From Glycocaulis sp050485565 (GTDB lineage: Bacteria > Pseudomonadota > Alphaproteobacteria > Caulobacterales > Maricaulaceae), in assembly GCF_050485565.1 (NCBI RefSeq), contig NZ_JBJHBQ010000013.1, forward strand, positions 1 through 62,686: a stretch of DNA of 62,686 nucleotides, read 5' to 3'. Below, in pieces: positions 17,902 through 25,991 of the stretch (the stretch's first letter is position 1; every line of letters starts with the position of its first letter). The position numbers and the translations under genes were made by a program. The notes beneath the pieces were generated by a model, which was not told where the DNA came from, searched no databases, and worked only from the letters and a program-made list of their open reading frames with translations.

Positions 17902-18519
17902 ATGAGATTTGCGCTTGTTGTGGCCATGTGCGGGGCGTGCCTTTCCGGGCTGGGTGCCTGCAACACCTCACGCGAGACGTTCGATGAGGCGGCAGGGCGC
18001 ACCATGCCGGCGGCTTATGATGCGCTGGGCGCGCCGCGCGAGCGTCCCGGAGCCGTGATGGTGGAAGAAGGCGAGCGCACCGTCCCCACGCCCTATGGCG
18101 GCTCTGGCGCGCGCCGGGTGTGCTCCACCGTGGCCACTGATATCGCGCGCCTGACCGCTGTGCTCGGCCCGGATCGCGAACAGCCCCCTGCCCCCGACGA
18201 AACGGAGGAGGAAGCGCGCGAGCGCTCCATGTGGGATTCGGGCCAGGACCTGCTGGCACGTGCGCCGGATGCCGCGCAGGACGCCGCCGTAGACGCCTAT
18301 TATTCGGCCATTGTGGGGCTGAACCCGGTCCGGCCCGTTGTCCGCTTCGTGCAGAATTCGGCGCGTATCGAGGCACAGGCGCGCGCCCAGCGCGAGATGG
18401 CGTGGTCAAGACGCGCCTATTTGCGCGGCCTGTTTGACGGCTATGGCTGCAACCGGCGCATTCTGGAGCAGACCTTCATCCGCTATGGCCTTGCTGATGA
18501 TGCGTCAGCAGCGCAGTAG
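17902..18519 (+). CDS. Putative lipoprotein
   Basis: Function is unknown; the product has about 205 residues. The ATG at 17902 is chosen because GAGGGAGG precedes it and the resulting N-terminus is a good lipoprotein signal (MRFALVVAMCGACLSGLGAC). The mature part is polar, with a long central helix-rich region ('QDAAVDAYYSAIVGLNPVRP') and a cysteine pair near the start and end. It has the same feel as the secreted protein at 23117-23599 ('WYWLSGLYEGGQCDSVL' there, 'AYLRGLFDGYGCNRRIL' here), so the two may be distant relatives. Confidence 0.75.
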   Translation: MRFALVVAMCGACLSGLGACNTSRETFDEAAGRTMPAAYDALGAPRERPGAVMVEEGERTVPTPYGGSGARRVCSTVATDIARLTAVLGPDREQPPAPDETEEEARERSMWDSGQDLLARAPDAAQDAAVDAYYSAIVGLNPVRPVVRFVQNSARIEAQARAQREMAWSRRAYLRGLFDGYGCNRRILEQTFIRYGLADDASAAQ

Positions 18520-18659
18520 CGCTGCCGCTCTGCAATCGGGGTGCGCGGGGCGCATTGCACCACAGGGTCTCCCACGTTATCAGCATGGTTAACGCGGCAG
18601 CGCACGAGTTCTTGCTGTCCGATGATCCAGACATTTCCGATTGAAAGCAGGTCAGACTG

Positions 18660-19052
18660 ATGGCTGACGATATTGCCTTCGAGCTCTTTGACGAGCGCAG
18701 GCTGATAATCATCACCTACCCTGAGCGTGCCAATTCCAGCGCCATCCGCAAGCTGATGACACTGGCAGACGAAGGTGCCATTCCCAGAGGCTTTAACGCC
18801 CTTCTGGACTTTTCGGCCACACTCTCGCTCGACTTTCCCGTCGAAGCGATGATCGAGCTGTCCATGGTCCGGCGCCGTCACCTGCCTTACCGGCCAAACG
18901 AAGTGCGCAAGACCGCCTATCTGCGCGCGCGGCCCGCTTTGCGCGACGTGCTCGATGCGTGGGAGAGCTTCTTCTACGAAGATCCGCCCGCCCTCATCTT
19001 CCGCCATTTCGATGATCGCGAGGCGGCGCTTGAGTGGCTGACCGAGCGCTAA
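18660..19052 (+). CDS. Small SpoIIAA/STAS-like hypothetical protein
   Basis: This is a 130-residue soluble protein. The pattern 'FELFDERRLIIITYPE...' followed by 'GFNALLDFSATLSLDFP' and a C-terminal 'RHFDDREAALEWL' resembles the alternating beta/alpha plan of SpoIIAA-like (STAS-type) proteins, including the terminal 'AxxWL' helix typical of that group. The assignment is by pattern only. It has its own intergenic region upstream and a ribosome site (GCAGG) before the ATG. Confidence 0.6.
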   Translation: MADDIAFELFDERRLIIITYPERANSSAIRKLMTLADEGAIPRGFNALLDFSATLSLDFPVEAMIELSMVRRRHLPYRPNEVRKTAYLRARPALRDVLDAWESFFYEDPPALIFRHFDDREAALEWLTER

Positions 19053-19143
19053 CCACCCTCCCCGCGGGGAACCTGCAGACAGAGTTAACCGTTTCTCTCA
19101 TGTTGATACGCCCGGAAATCCCGTGGCGGATCAGAAGGGAGAG

Positions 19144-19704
19144 ATGAAGATGAAACGCATTCTTGTGACGACAGTCGTCATCGCGTCCTTCGCGGGCGCT
19201 GCCCACGCCCAATTGCCCGATGTCACCGGTCAGGTCACCGGTACGGTCAACCAAACCACGGATGCCCGGCTGGGTGTGCTCGGCAGCGAAGCGATGATCG
19301 ACCAGCGCACCGGGCTTGGCATCGATACCCGCCTGACCGGCCAGTTGGACCGCGCCTTGCCGCGCCATGACCGCACGGCAGCCAATGCGGCGCTGCGCAC
19401 CCAGCTGGAAACCGAGTCGCGCGCCTATGTGCGCGCCAGCACGCCGAACGCCCCGCGCGCAAGGGCCAGCGCCCGCGTCCAGTACGCTCCGGTGCGGGTC
19501 TATACCCGTGATGGCTATTATGCCGGCCATGTGCATCGCACGCGCCGGTCCTCGGGCCAGTATCATGTGGTGATCCGCCCTGAGGGCAGCACGCGCACGC
19601 ATGCGGTGCTGGCCAGCGACGCGGCCTTTGATGCCAGCGCCAATGCCATCGTTCTGGCGGCCACGCAGGCCGAGCTGAACTCACAACTGAACATCAACCG
19701 CTAG
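19144..19704 (+). CDS. Secreted hypothetical protein
   Basis: This is an exported protein of unknown role, about 186 residues. The N-terminus MKMKRILVTTVVIASFAGAAHA is a clear Sec signal with an AxA cleavage site. The mature part is rich in Ala, Thr and Arg, and contains 'YTRDGYYAGHVHRTRR', which looks like a short beta segment. I place the start at ATG 19144, just after GAAGGGAGAG; an ATG two codons later is equally possible. Confidence 0.7.
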   Translation: MKMKRILVTTVVIASFAGAAHAQLPDVTGQVTGTVNQTTDARLGVLGSEAMIDQRTGLGIDTRLTGQLDRALPRHDRTAANAALRTQLETESRAYVRASTPNAPRARASARVQYAPVRVYTRDGYYAGHVHRTRRSSGQYHVVIRPEGSTRTHAVLASDAAFDASANAIVLAATQAELNSQLNINR

Positions 19705-19729
19705 CAATAGCGCCTGCAATCCAGCTTCC

Positions 19730-19758
19730 AGCGGCCTCCCTTAGCGGAGGCCGCTTTT
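19730..19758. terminator. Bidirectional terminator between the secreted-protein gene and tgt
   Basis: Perfect 10-bp stem AGCGGCCTCC/GGAGGCCGCT with a six-base loop and a T run on the right. It lies between two convergent genes, the secreted-protein gene and tgt, and overlaps the last bases of tgt. Confidence 0.8.
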
Positions 19759-20887
19759 ATGCGCGCTTGCCCGTGCCCTCTTCCCAGCGGGCAAGGAAAT
19801 CTGCGCGGAACGCCTCGAACCGGCCTTCAGCGATAGCCGCGCGCATGCGCGCCATCAGGTCCTCGTAATAGGCGACATTGTGCCAGGAGAGGATCATGGA
19901 GCCGAGATACTCGCCCGCCCGCACCAGGTGGTGCAGATAGGCCTTGGAATAATCACGGCTCGCCGGGCAGTTCACCGCCTCGTTTAGCGGGCTTTCATCC
20001 TCGGCATATTGCGCGTTTTTCAGGTTGAACGGGCCGTAATCGGACCATGCCTGACCATGGCGGCCTGAACGCGTCGGCATCACGCAGTCAAACATGTCGA
20101 TCCCGCGCGCCACCGCCTCAACGAGGTCAATCGGACGGCCCACACCCATCAGATAGCGCGGGCGGTCCTGCGGCAGGTGCGGCGTGGTCACGTCCAGCAC
20201 ATTGCACATCATTTCAAACCCTTCACCCACCGCAAGCCCGCCGACGGCATAGCCGTCAAACCCGGTCTCGATCAGGCTTTGCGCCGATTGCTGGCGCAAG
20301 TCCGGATAGACCGAACCCTGTACGATGCCGAACAGGTTCTGGGTAGCGCGTTCTCCAAACGCCTCTTTCGAGCGCCGCCCCCAGCGGATGGAAAGCTCCA
20401 TGGATTTGGCCGCCGCATCGCGCTCGCACGGGAAGGGCGTGCATTCATCGAGCTGCATGGAGATGTCAGCGCCGAGAAGATCGGCCTGAATCTCGATGGA
20501 GCGCTCAGGCGTCAGCATGTGCTTTGAGCCATCGATATGGCTTTTGAAGGCCACCCCCTCCTCGCTCATCTTGCGCAGGCCCGCCAGCGACCAGACCTGA
20601 AACCCGCCAGAGTCAGTGAGGATCGGCCCGTCCCAGCGCATGAAATGATGCAGGCCGCCGAGGCGATTCACCCGCTCCGCGCCGGGGCGCAGCATGAGGT
20701 GGTAGGTATTGCCCAGAAGGATGTCCGCGCCTGCCTGCCTTACCTGATCGGGATAGAGCGCCTTTACTGTCGCTGCCGTCCCCACCGGCATGAAGGCAGG
20801 CGTGCGGATATCCCCGCGCGATGTTTTCAGGGTGCCGGTGCGCGCCTGGCCATCGACGGCGGCGATCTCAAAGGGAAAACTGGCCAT
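19757..20887 (-). CDS. tgt: tRNA-guanine transglycosylase, with altered zinc site
   Basis: The enzyme exchanges guanine for preQ1 at the wobble position of tRNAs with GUN anticodons, towards queuosine. It is 376 residues, normal length. D92 (in LTDSGGFQV) and the nucleophile D267 (in FDCVMPTRSGRHG) are present, as is the GGLAVGE substrate loop. The zinc site is unusual: the ligands C302, C304, C307 and H333 of E. coli correspond here to V305, C307, S310 and H336, so two cysteines are gone. It is divergent from the carboxylase gene, with their starts about 40 bp apart. Confidence 0.95.
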   Translation of the reverse strand: MASFPFEIAAVDGQARTGTLKTSRGDIRTPAFMPVGTAATVKALYPDQVRQAGADILLGNTYHLMLRPGAERVNRLGGLHHFMRWDGPILTDSGGFQVWSLAGLRKMSEEGVAFKSHIDGSKHMLTPERSIEIQADLLGADISMQLDECTPFPCERDAAAKSMELSIRWGRRSKEAFGERATQNLFGIVQGSVYPDLRQQSAQSLIETGFDGYAVGGLAVGEGFEMMCNVLDVTTPHLPQDRPRYLMGVGRPIDLVEAVARGIDMFDCVMPTRSGRHGQAWSDYGPFNLKNAQYAEDESPLNEAVNCPASRDYSKAYLHHLVRAGEYLGSMILSWHNVAYYEDLMARMRAAIAEGRFEAFRADFLARWEEGTGKRA

Positions 20888-20926
20888 GTGAGTCGGGTGT
20901 CCTGATGCGCGGGGAAAGTGGAACGG

Positions 20927-22474
20927 ATGAGCTGGAAAGACGAAATTGACGAGTTGCGCAAGCGTCAGGCGCTGACCCGAGGCATGGGCGGACCCGAAAA
21001 ACTGGAGCGCCAGCGCGCCGCAGGGCGGCTGAATGTGCGCGAGCGCATCGCCCTTCTATCCGATGAGGGGAGCTTTCGCGAGATCGGCTCCATCGCAGGC
21101 ACAGCAAGCTATGACGAGGACGGCAATCTCACCGGGCTGATGCCGGCCAACTGCGTCTTTGGCCGCGCAAAGGTGCGGGGCCGCGATGTGGTGCTGGTCG
21201 CGGACGATTTCACCGTGCGCGGCGGGGCAGCCGATGCCGCCATCGTGGAGAAACAGATACAGGCCGAGGCGATGGCGCGGGACTTACGCCTGCCCATGAT
21301 CCGCCTGATCGAAGGCACGGGCGGCGGCGGCTCGGTCAAATCCATTCTCGACATGGGCGCTACTTACGTCCCCTTCAATCCGGCCTGGGATCTGGTGGTG
21401 GAGAATCTCGAGACTGTCCCTGTGGTCTCATTGCTGCTGGGGCCGGTGGCGGGCCTTGGTGCCGCCCGCGCCGTTTCCAGCCATTATTCGGTGATGGTCA
21501 AAGGGCAGGCGCAGATGTTCGTCGCCGGGCCGCCTGTGGTGGCTGGCATTGGCGAGGACGTCACCAAGGAGGAGCTCGGCGGAGCGGACATCCAGCTCGC
21601 CGCTGGCGCAGTCGATGACGCCTTTGCCAGCGAGGCCGAAGCGATGGAGGCCGCGCGCTGGTTCCTCTCCTATCTGCCAAACTCCGTCCACGAACTGCCC
21701 GCACGTACCACGCCACAGGATGACCCCGCCCGCACCGATCCGGCGCTGTCCTCGATCGTGCCGCGCGACAAGCGCTACGCCTATGACATGCGTGCCATCC
21801 TCGCCTCGACGATGGACCGGGCCAGCGTCTTCGAGATGGGCCGCAATTTCGGCCAGTCCGTCATCACCGCCTTTGCGCGGCTGGATGGCTGGCCGGTCGC
21901 GGTCATCGCTTCGAACCCCAAAGTCTATGGCGGCGGGTGGACGGCAGAAGCCGCGCAGAAGCTGACGCGCTTTATCGATCTGGCCGAAACCTTCCGCCTG
22001 CCGATTGTCCATTTCGTGGATATTCCAGGCTTCGTCATCGGCACGCGCGCCGAACGCGCCGGGACGATCCGCCACGGCGCGCGGGCGCTCGCCGCGCTCT
22101 ATCAGGCCAGCGTTCCCATGTGCGCGATCATCGTGCGCAAAGCCTTCGGCGTCGCGGGCGCGGCGATGATGAACCATACCGGCTTCCGCTATCGCTATGC
22201 CTGGCCATCTGGCGACTGGGGCTCGCTGCCACTGGAAGGCGGGGTGGAGGCTGCGTTCAAGGCAGCGCTGGAAACAGCTGAAGACCCGGCCGCGATGAAG
22301 GCGGAACTCTCCCGCCAGATGCGGTCCTTCTCCTCCCCCTTCAAGACAGCCGAACGCTTCTGGGTGGAGGAGATCATCGATCCGGCAGAGACGCGGCCTT
22401 TGCTCACCGAGTTTGCAAGGCTCTCTGCGCCCTTGCGGGATCGGGGAGACAAAAAACCGCGCTACAGGCCTTAG
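20927..22474 (+). CDS. Acyl-CoA carboxylase carboxyltransferase (beta) subunit
   Basis: This biotin-dependent carboxyltransferase subunit is of the propionyl/methylcrotonyl/geranyl-CoA carboxylase group and has about 515 residues. The N-terminal domain has 'GRLNVRERIALLSDEGSF' and the oxyanion region 'LIEGTGGGGS'; the C-terminal domain has 'VHFVDIPGFVIG' and 'RKAFGVAGAAMMN'. The ATG at 20927 lies eight bases after GGGGAAAG; a GTG at 20918 would add three residues. No biotin carboxylase gene is nearby, so the partner and substrate are unknown. Confidence 0.9.
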   Translation: MSWKDEIDELRKRQALTRGMGGPEKLERQRAAGRLNVRERIALLSDEGSFREIGSIAGTASYDEDGNLTGLMPANCVFGRAKVRGRDVVLVADDFTVRGGAADAAIVEKQIQAEAMARDLRLPMIRLIEGTGGGGSVKSILDMGATYVPFNPAWDLVVENLETVPVVSLLLGPVAGLGAARAVSSHYSVMVKGQAQMFVAGPPVVAGIGEDVTKEELGGADIQLAAGAVDDAFASEAEAMEAARWFLSYLPNSVHELPARTTPQDDPARTDPALSSIVPRDKRYAYDMRAILASTMDRASVFEMGRNFGQSVITAFARLDGWPVAVIASNPKVYGGGWTAEAAQKLTRFIDLAETFRLPIVHFVDIPGFVIGTRAERAGTIRHGARALAALYQASVPMCAIIVRKAFGVAGAAMMNHTGFRYRYAWPSGDWGSLPLEGGVEAAFKAALETAEDPAAMKAELSRQMRSFSSPFKTAERFWVEEIIDPAETRPLLTEFARLSAPLRDRGDKKPRYRP

Positions 22475-23116
22475 GGGTGTTCCGCTTCCCCAAACTCCAA
22501 ACACTGTCATCCTCCGGCCGAGCGGCAGCGAGGTCCGGGGGACCCATGCCTGCAACGAATCCGCTAGCTCCAAGCTCTCAGGCATGGATCACCCGCATGC
22601 GCGGGTGATGAAAGCTTTTGGGATGGCCATTGACCTGTCCACCGGAGTCCCCCGCCTCGACGGGGGACCCAGAGATAAAAAGCTGGGTTCCCGCCTGTGC
22701 GGGAACGACGAAGGAGATAAACAGGCCGCCGGAGATTGATGCCTCCTCACGCGCGTTTCACCGGCAAAATCCGGTGCCCAGCCAAGTTCTCCTTCTGGAC
22801 CCGGACTTTCGTCGGGGAAACGCAGAAAAAAGGGAGCGTTGAGTGATACCGGTTTCCCGGCGCGCAGCGCCGAAAAGCGCGACTGCGCGCCCGCGACTTT
22901 TCGCGGAATATCGCAACGCGGATGCGTTGCGGAACTAAAGAGGCATGGGTTCCCCGGATCGCTACGCCGCCGGAGAATGACAACGCGGAGAGGCTTGAAG
23001 ATATAAATAATTCCAACATCTTACAAACCTTACCACTATCGTCAGATGCAACACGGCGCGCTTTGAGAGACGGTCCCTTCCGTTAGCTCCTTTGGGGAGT
23101 GAGAAGGAGATCTGAG
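22475..23116. repeat. 640-bp intergenic region filled with repeats (elements A and B)
   Basis: No gene is supportable in this gap. It holds GC-rich short dyads (CATCCTCCGG...CCGGGGGACCCATGC; CCCCCGCCTCGACGGGGG; GTTCCCGCCTGTGCGGGAAC), an inverted element B (about 22750-22825; CACCGGCAAAATCCGGTG and CCCGGACTTTCGTCGGGG), and element A copy 2 (22872-22945; CCCGCGACTTTTCGCGGAATA plus GCAACGCGGATGCGTTGC). The last 150 bases, lower in GC, probably carry the promoter of the following gene. Confidence 0.75.
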
Positions 23117-23599
23117 ATGAAACGCATCCTCTTTGCCGGGCTGGCGATGGCCGCCCTTTCGACGCCCGCCCTCGCCCAGCAGGGCCAGGTGATCCGCACC
23201 GGAGACACTGCCCTGTCCTGCCGCGAGGTGATCGTGGAAGCCAATGCTGCCGCCGAAGTCCTCGGCGGCGCGCCCGAAGGCGGCGTTTTCGATTCCACCT
23301 ATGCGACCGAGGCTGCAACCGGCCTCGCGCAGCAGGCCGCGCTGATGTCAGGAGCGGGTCGGGCCATTCCCGGCATCGGCGCGGTCGGCGGCATGATGCG
23401 CCAGCGGGCGCAACAGCGCGAAGCCGAGCTGGCCGCCCAGCGCGCGGTCGCCGAGAAGCGCTGGTACTGGCTGTCAGGCCTCTATGAAGGCGGGCAGTGC
23501 GACAGCGTGCTGCGGGCCGAAGCCTCCGCCGCTGCCGCGGCAGCCCAGCCGCAATCTGATGAGCCGGTCTATGAAATGGGCGATCCGGCAGAAGAGTAA
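23117..23599 (+). CDS. Secreted hypothetical protein
   Basis: This is an exported protein of unknown role with about 160 residues. The ATG at 23117 follows GAAGGAGATCTGAG and opens a Sec signal peptide (MKRILFAGLAMAALSTPALAQ). The mature protein has a cysteine near its start (ALSCREV) and one in 'YEGGQCDSVLRAE', which could form a disulphide, and an alanine/glutamine-rich helical middle. The C-terminus is acidic. It is a single gene with repeats upstream. Confidence 0.75.
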   Translation: MKRILFAGLAMAALSTPALAQQGQVIRTGDTALSCREVIVEANAAAEVLGGAPEGGVFDSTYATEAATGLAQQAALMSGAGRAIPGIGAVGGMMRQRAQQREAELAAQRAVAEKRWYWLSGLYEGGQCDSVLRAEASAAAAAAQPQSDEPVYEMGDPAEE

Positions 23600-23634
23600 G
23601 TCCCTCCTCTTCGCACGGCGCAGGCGCGCTGCCT

Positions 23635-24735
23635 TCAGTCCGGGCGTACCCGGTTGCGGCTGAAGGCGGCGCGCAGCGCGTTCATGGCCTCGCGTGACAG
23701 GGTGACATTCATGCCGGTTTCGCGTGTCTCATAGGCGTCCCAGCCGCTGGGCCAGCGCCACGCCGCCCAGTTCGCGCCAGCGCTTTCCAGCGCGGCAATG
23801 CGAGTCTGGAAATAGCGGCCCAGATCCGGCGCATGCAGCGCCGCGCCAAATTCCAGACAGGCCCAGCGCGGATAGCGAGCCATCGCCTGCGCCAGATGGC
23901 GGCCATCATCATTGAGGCGCACGCCGGCGCGCGCGCCCTGATGGGTGTATTCCCACGGGGCATAGTCATGCACGTTGATGATTGTATGCGCAGATACGCT
24001 CTGCATGGCACCAAGAGCCTCTGCCCTCGCCCAGCGGTCCGGGCTGAGGATGAGCGGCACGCCCGAAGACTGTGGCCAGCCACGGTCAATCGCGGCGGCC
24101 ATGGCGGGCCAGACAGACGGATGGCCCAGATCACTGCCATTGGGCTCCACCATGGCAAGGATACCCGCCAGAGCCGGATGCGAGCCAAAGCTGCGCGCGG
24201 CATGCAGGCACATGGCCACCCAGGCGGCCTGTGCCTCCTCATCGCGCCAGAGCAAATTGTTCAGCAGGCGGCGCGGATACCAGTCATCATCGGGGTGGAA
24301 AGCAAAGGCGCTGCGCCCCGGCCCGGTGCGAAAGCCGATAACCGTGTAGAGACCAGCGCGCTGGCACATCTCCAGCCAGCGCCCGATATGGTCCTCAATC
24401 GCCGGGTCAACGCCAAAGCGGCCCGTTTCGCCAAACACGCCCGCGCCAGACCAGACGGCCAGATTGGCGCCTGCCTCGGCCAGCGAGTCCAGCGCCGCCT
24501 GCGAGACCGGCGCGCCCAGCGGCCCCGGCCCCAGAAATGTTGTGCCATCCAGCTCAGGGTAGACGCGCCGCTGGGCGAAGACCGCACCGCGCAAATGCGG
24601 GCCGGTTGTATTCTCCCAGAGGGCCAAGCGGCCAGACGGCGATGAATCGTAGGAGGCAAGGCGCAGGCCCGCAGGCGCGAACGCGGCGCTGAAGGCCGCC
24701 CCGCCAGACGCCAGCAGGGTGCGCCGCGTCGTCAT
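23635..24735 (-). CDS. Tat-type exported glycoside-hydrolase-like TIM-barrel protein
   Basis: The N-terminus MTTRRTLLASGGAAFSAAF looks like a twin-arginine signal. The 366 residues resemble cellulase-like (GH5-type) barrels: 'LRGAVFAQRRVYPELDG', 'YTVIGFRTGPGR', 'ALAGILAMVEPNG' in the place of the acid/base NEP motif, 'INVHDYAPWEYTHQG' and 'WAAWRWPSG'. The E in 'VEPNG' is a plausible acid/base; the nucleophile E may be in 'CLEFGA'. It overlaps the acyltransferase gene upstream by four bases and flanks the exopolysaccharide cluster, so it may trim or degrade that polymer. Confidence 0.7.
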   Translation of the reverse strand: MTTRRTLLASGGAAFSAAFAPAGLRLASYDSSPSGRLALWENTTGPHLRGAVFAQRRVYPELDGTTFLGPGPLGAPVSQAALDSLAEAGANLAVWSGAGVFGETGRFGVDPAIEDHIGRWLEMCQRAGLYTVIGFRTGPGRSAFAFHPDDDWYPRRLLNNLLWRDEEAQAAWVAMCLHAARSFGSHPALAGILAMVEPNGSDLGHPSVWPAMAAAIDRGWPQSSGVPLILSPDRWARAEALGAMQSVSAHTIINVHDYAPWEYTHQGARAGVRLNDDGRHLAQAMARYPRWACLEFGAALHAPDLGRYFQTRIAALESAGANWAAWRWPSGWDAYETRETGMNVTLSREAMNALRAAFSRNRVRPD

Positions 24736-25814
24736 GCCACCCTGAACGCCGTGAACCGGTCAATGCGCCGGAAAGCCCGTCCCGGCAGGGTGGAAAGCGC
24801 GCCCAGCGGCAGGCGCTCGGCGGCATCCTCGATATGATCGGCGAGTTGCCGCGCGGCACCCAAAAGTGATGGCGCAGCGACATAGCCCGACGCCAGCGGA
24901 AACTGCCAGCTGGCCAGCTCGCGTTTGAAGTCGTACTCGCCGGGGCCAAGATGAATTTCTCTCAAGCCCTCACCCGACAGTGTCCGGGCGATTTCGGTAA
25001 GCAGGTTCAGCCCCGGCCCCAGCTTTGAAAATTCCGGGTCATAGACCGGGAACCAGTAGTGCAGGACGGTGTCCGAACGCATGCCGACATGAGCGGCGGC
25101 AAGCTGGCCATTGACCTCAAGGCTCGACACCAGCCCGGACGCATTGTCCAGCCCGCCCTTAACGAGCGTATCAATCAGCTTGCGGGTCCAGTCGACCGAG
25201 AACACGTCGAAATGGCTGGTGCGCCGGTACTGGCGTGATTTCCATTCTATCGCTTTTTCAAGGACTTCGGGGCGATCGTCCTGAATGCGGAATTTGAAGC
25301 TGACGGTTTCCTCTTCCAGCTTGCGGCGGCGCGCACGCAGATTGCGGAAAGCCTTGGGCTCGACCGCGCTGCGCGTTTCGATCCATGCGTTATAACCCGC
25401 CGACAGATCTATAACCCAGGAACCATCAACCAGCTGTGCATGGTCGCGGAACGCGGTCTGCGTACCGATCGCGCCAAAGAAGTCGAACACTTTCAGACCG
25501 GCAGCTTTCAGGACAGCCTCAAGATCGAAACGGGTGCCCGGCGCGGCGATGAAGCCATGATGGTCGCTCAGAGGTCCGCCCAGCGGCCGGGCATGGCCCA
25601 GCGCGCCCTTGTGAAAGGGAAGAAAGCCCTTGATCGCCCCCGCCTCGCGGATCACGAGCACGCGGGTATCGCGCCGCACAGCGGCCATGGCATCGAGAAA
25701 TCCGAGCGAGAAATACGGACTGGCAAAGCTCGCGTCCGCCGCCTGAAAGCTGCGCCAGGTGTCACGCTCGGTCTTGCCAAGCGACTGGGCGCGGCATGTC
25801 TCGACTTGCATCAT
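24732..25814 (-). CDS. FemAB/CelD-BcsL-like GNAT acyltransferase
   Basis: A protein of about 360 residues of the GNAT-fold type often found in polysaccharide loci, where members probably add acyl groups to sugars or act on cell-surface polymers. The characteristic C-terminal part is visible: 'NASGLVSSLEVNGQLAAAHVG', 'LHYWFPVYDPEFSKLGPGLNLL' and 'IHLGPGEYDFKRELASW'. The start at 25814 follows GAGGGGACGGCG; the next codon is also ATG. It is transcribed divergently from the flippase operon and coupled to the downstream hydrolase-like gene. Confidence 0.8.
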   Translation of the reverse strand: MMQVETCRAQSLGKTERDTWRSFQAADASFASPYFSLGFLDAMAAVRRDTRVLVIREAGAIKGFLPFHKGALGHARPLGGPLSDHHGFIAAPGTRFDLEAVLKAAGLKVFDFFGAIGTQTAFRDHAQLVDGSWVIDLSAGYNAWIETRSAVEPKAFRNLRARRRKLEEETVSFKFRIQDDRPEVLEKAIEWKSRQYRRTSHFDVFSVDWTRKLIDTLVKGGLDNASGLVSSLEVNGQLAAAHVGMRSDTVLHYWFPVYDPEFSKLGPGLNLLTEIARTLSGEGLREIHLGPGEYDFKRELASWQFPLASGYVAAPSLLGAARQLADHIEDAAERLPLGALSTLPGRAFRRIDRFTAFRVA

Positions 25815-25991
25815 TCGCCGTCCCCTCAGATAGGCGCGCTCGCACTGCACCTGACCCATTCCGGAACGGTTTTATACGCTCCAGCCGGTTAAGGCGCTTC
25901 TTAAGGCTTGTTATGCATGCTGCGTTCCGCTGCGGCTCCGGCATCGGGCTTGCTAGCAGACACACGATGTAGCGCACCGGAACGCCTGATA

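Noticed and set aside
21428..22585. 385-codon open frame antisense to the carboxylase gene
   Set aside because: It is opposite a strongly conserved enzyme gene and its translation shows no recognisable motif.
22475..23116. Degenerate insertion sequence
   Set aside because: The region has many palindromes but no transposase remnant or target duplication; it matches repeats seen at other intergenic sites.
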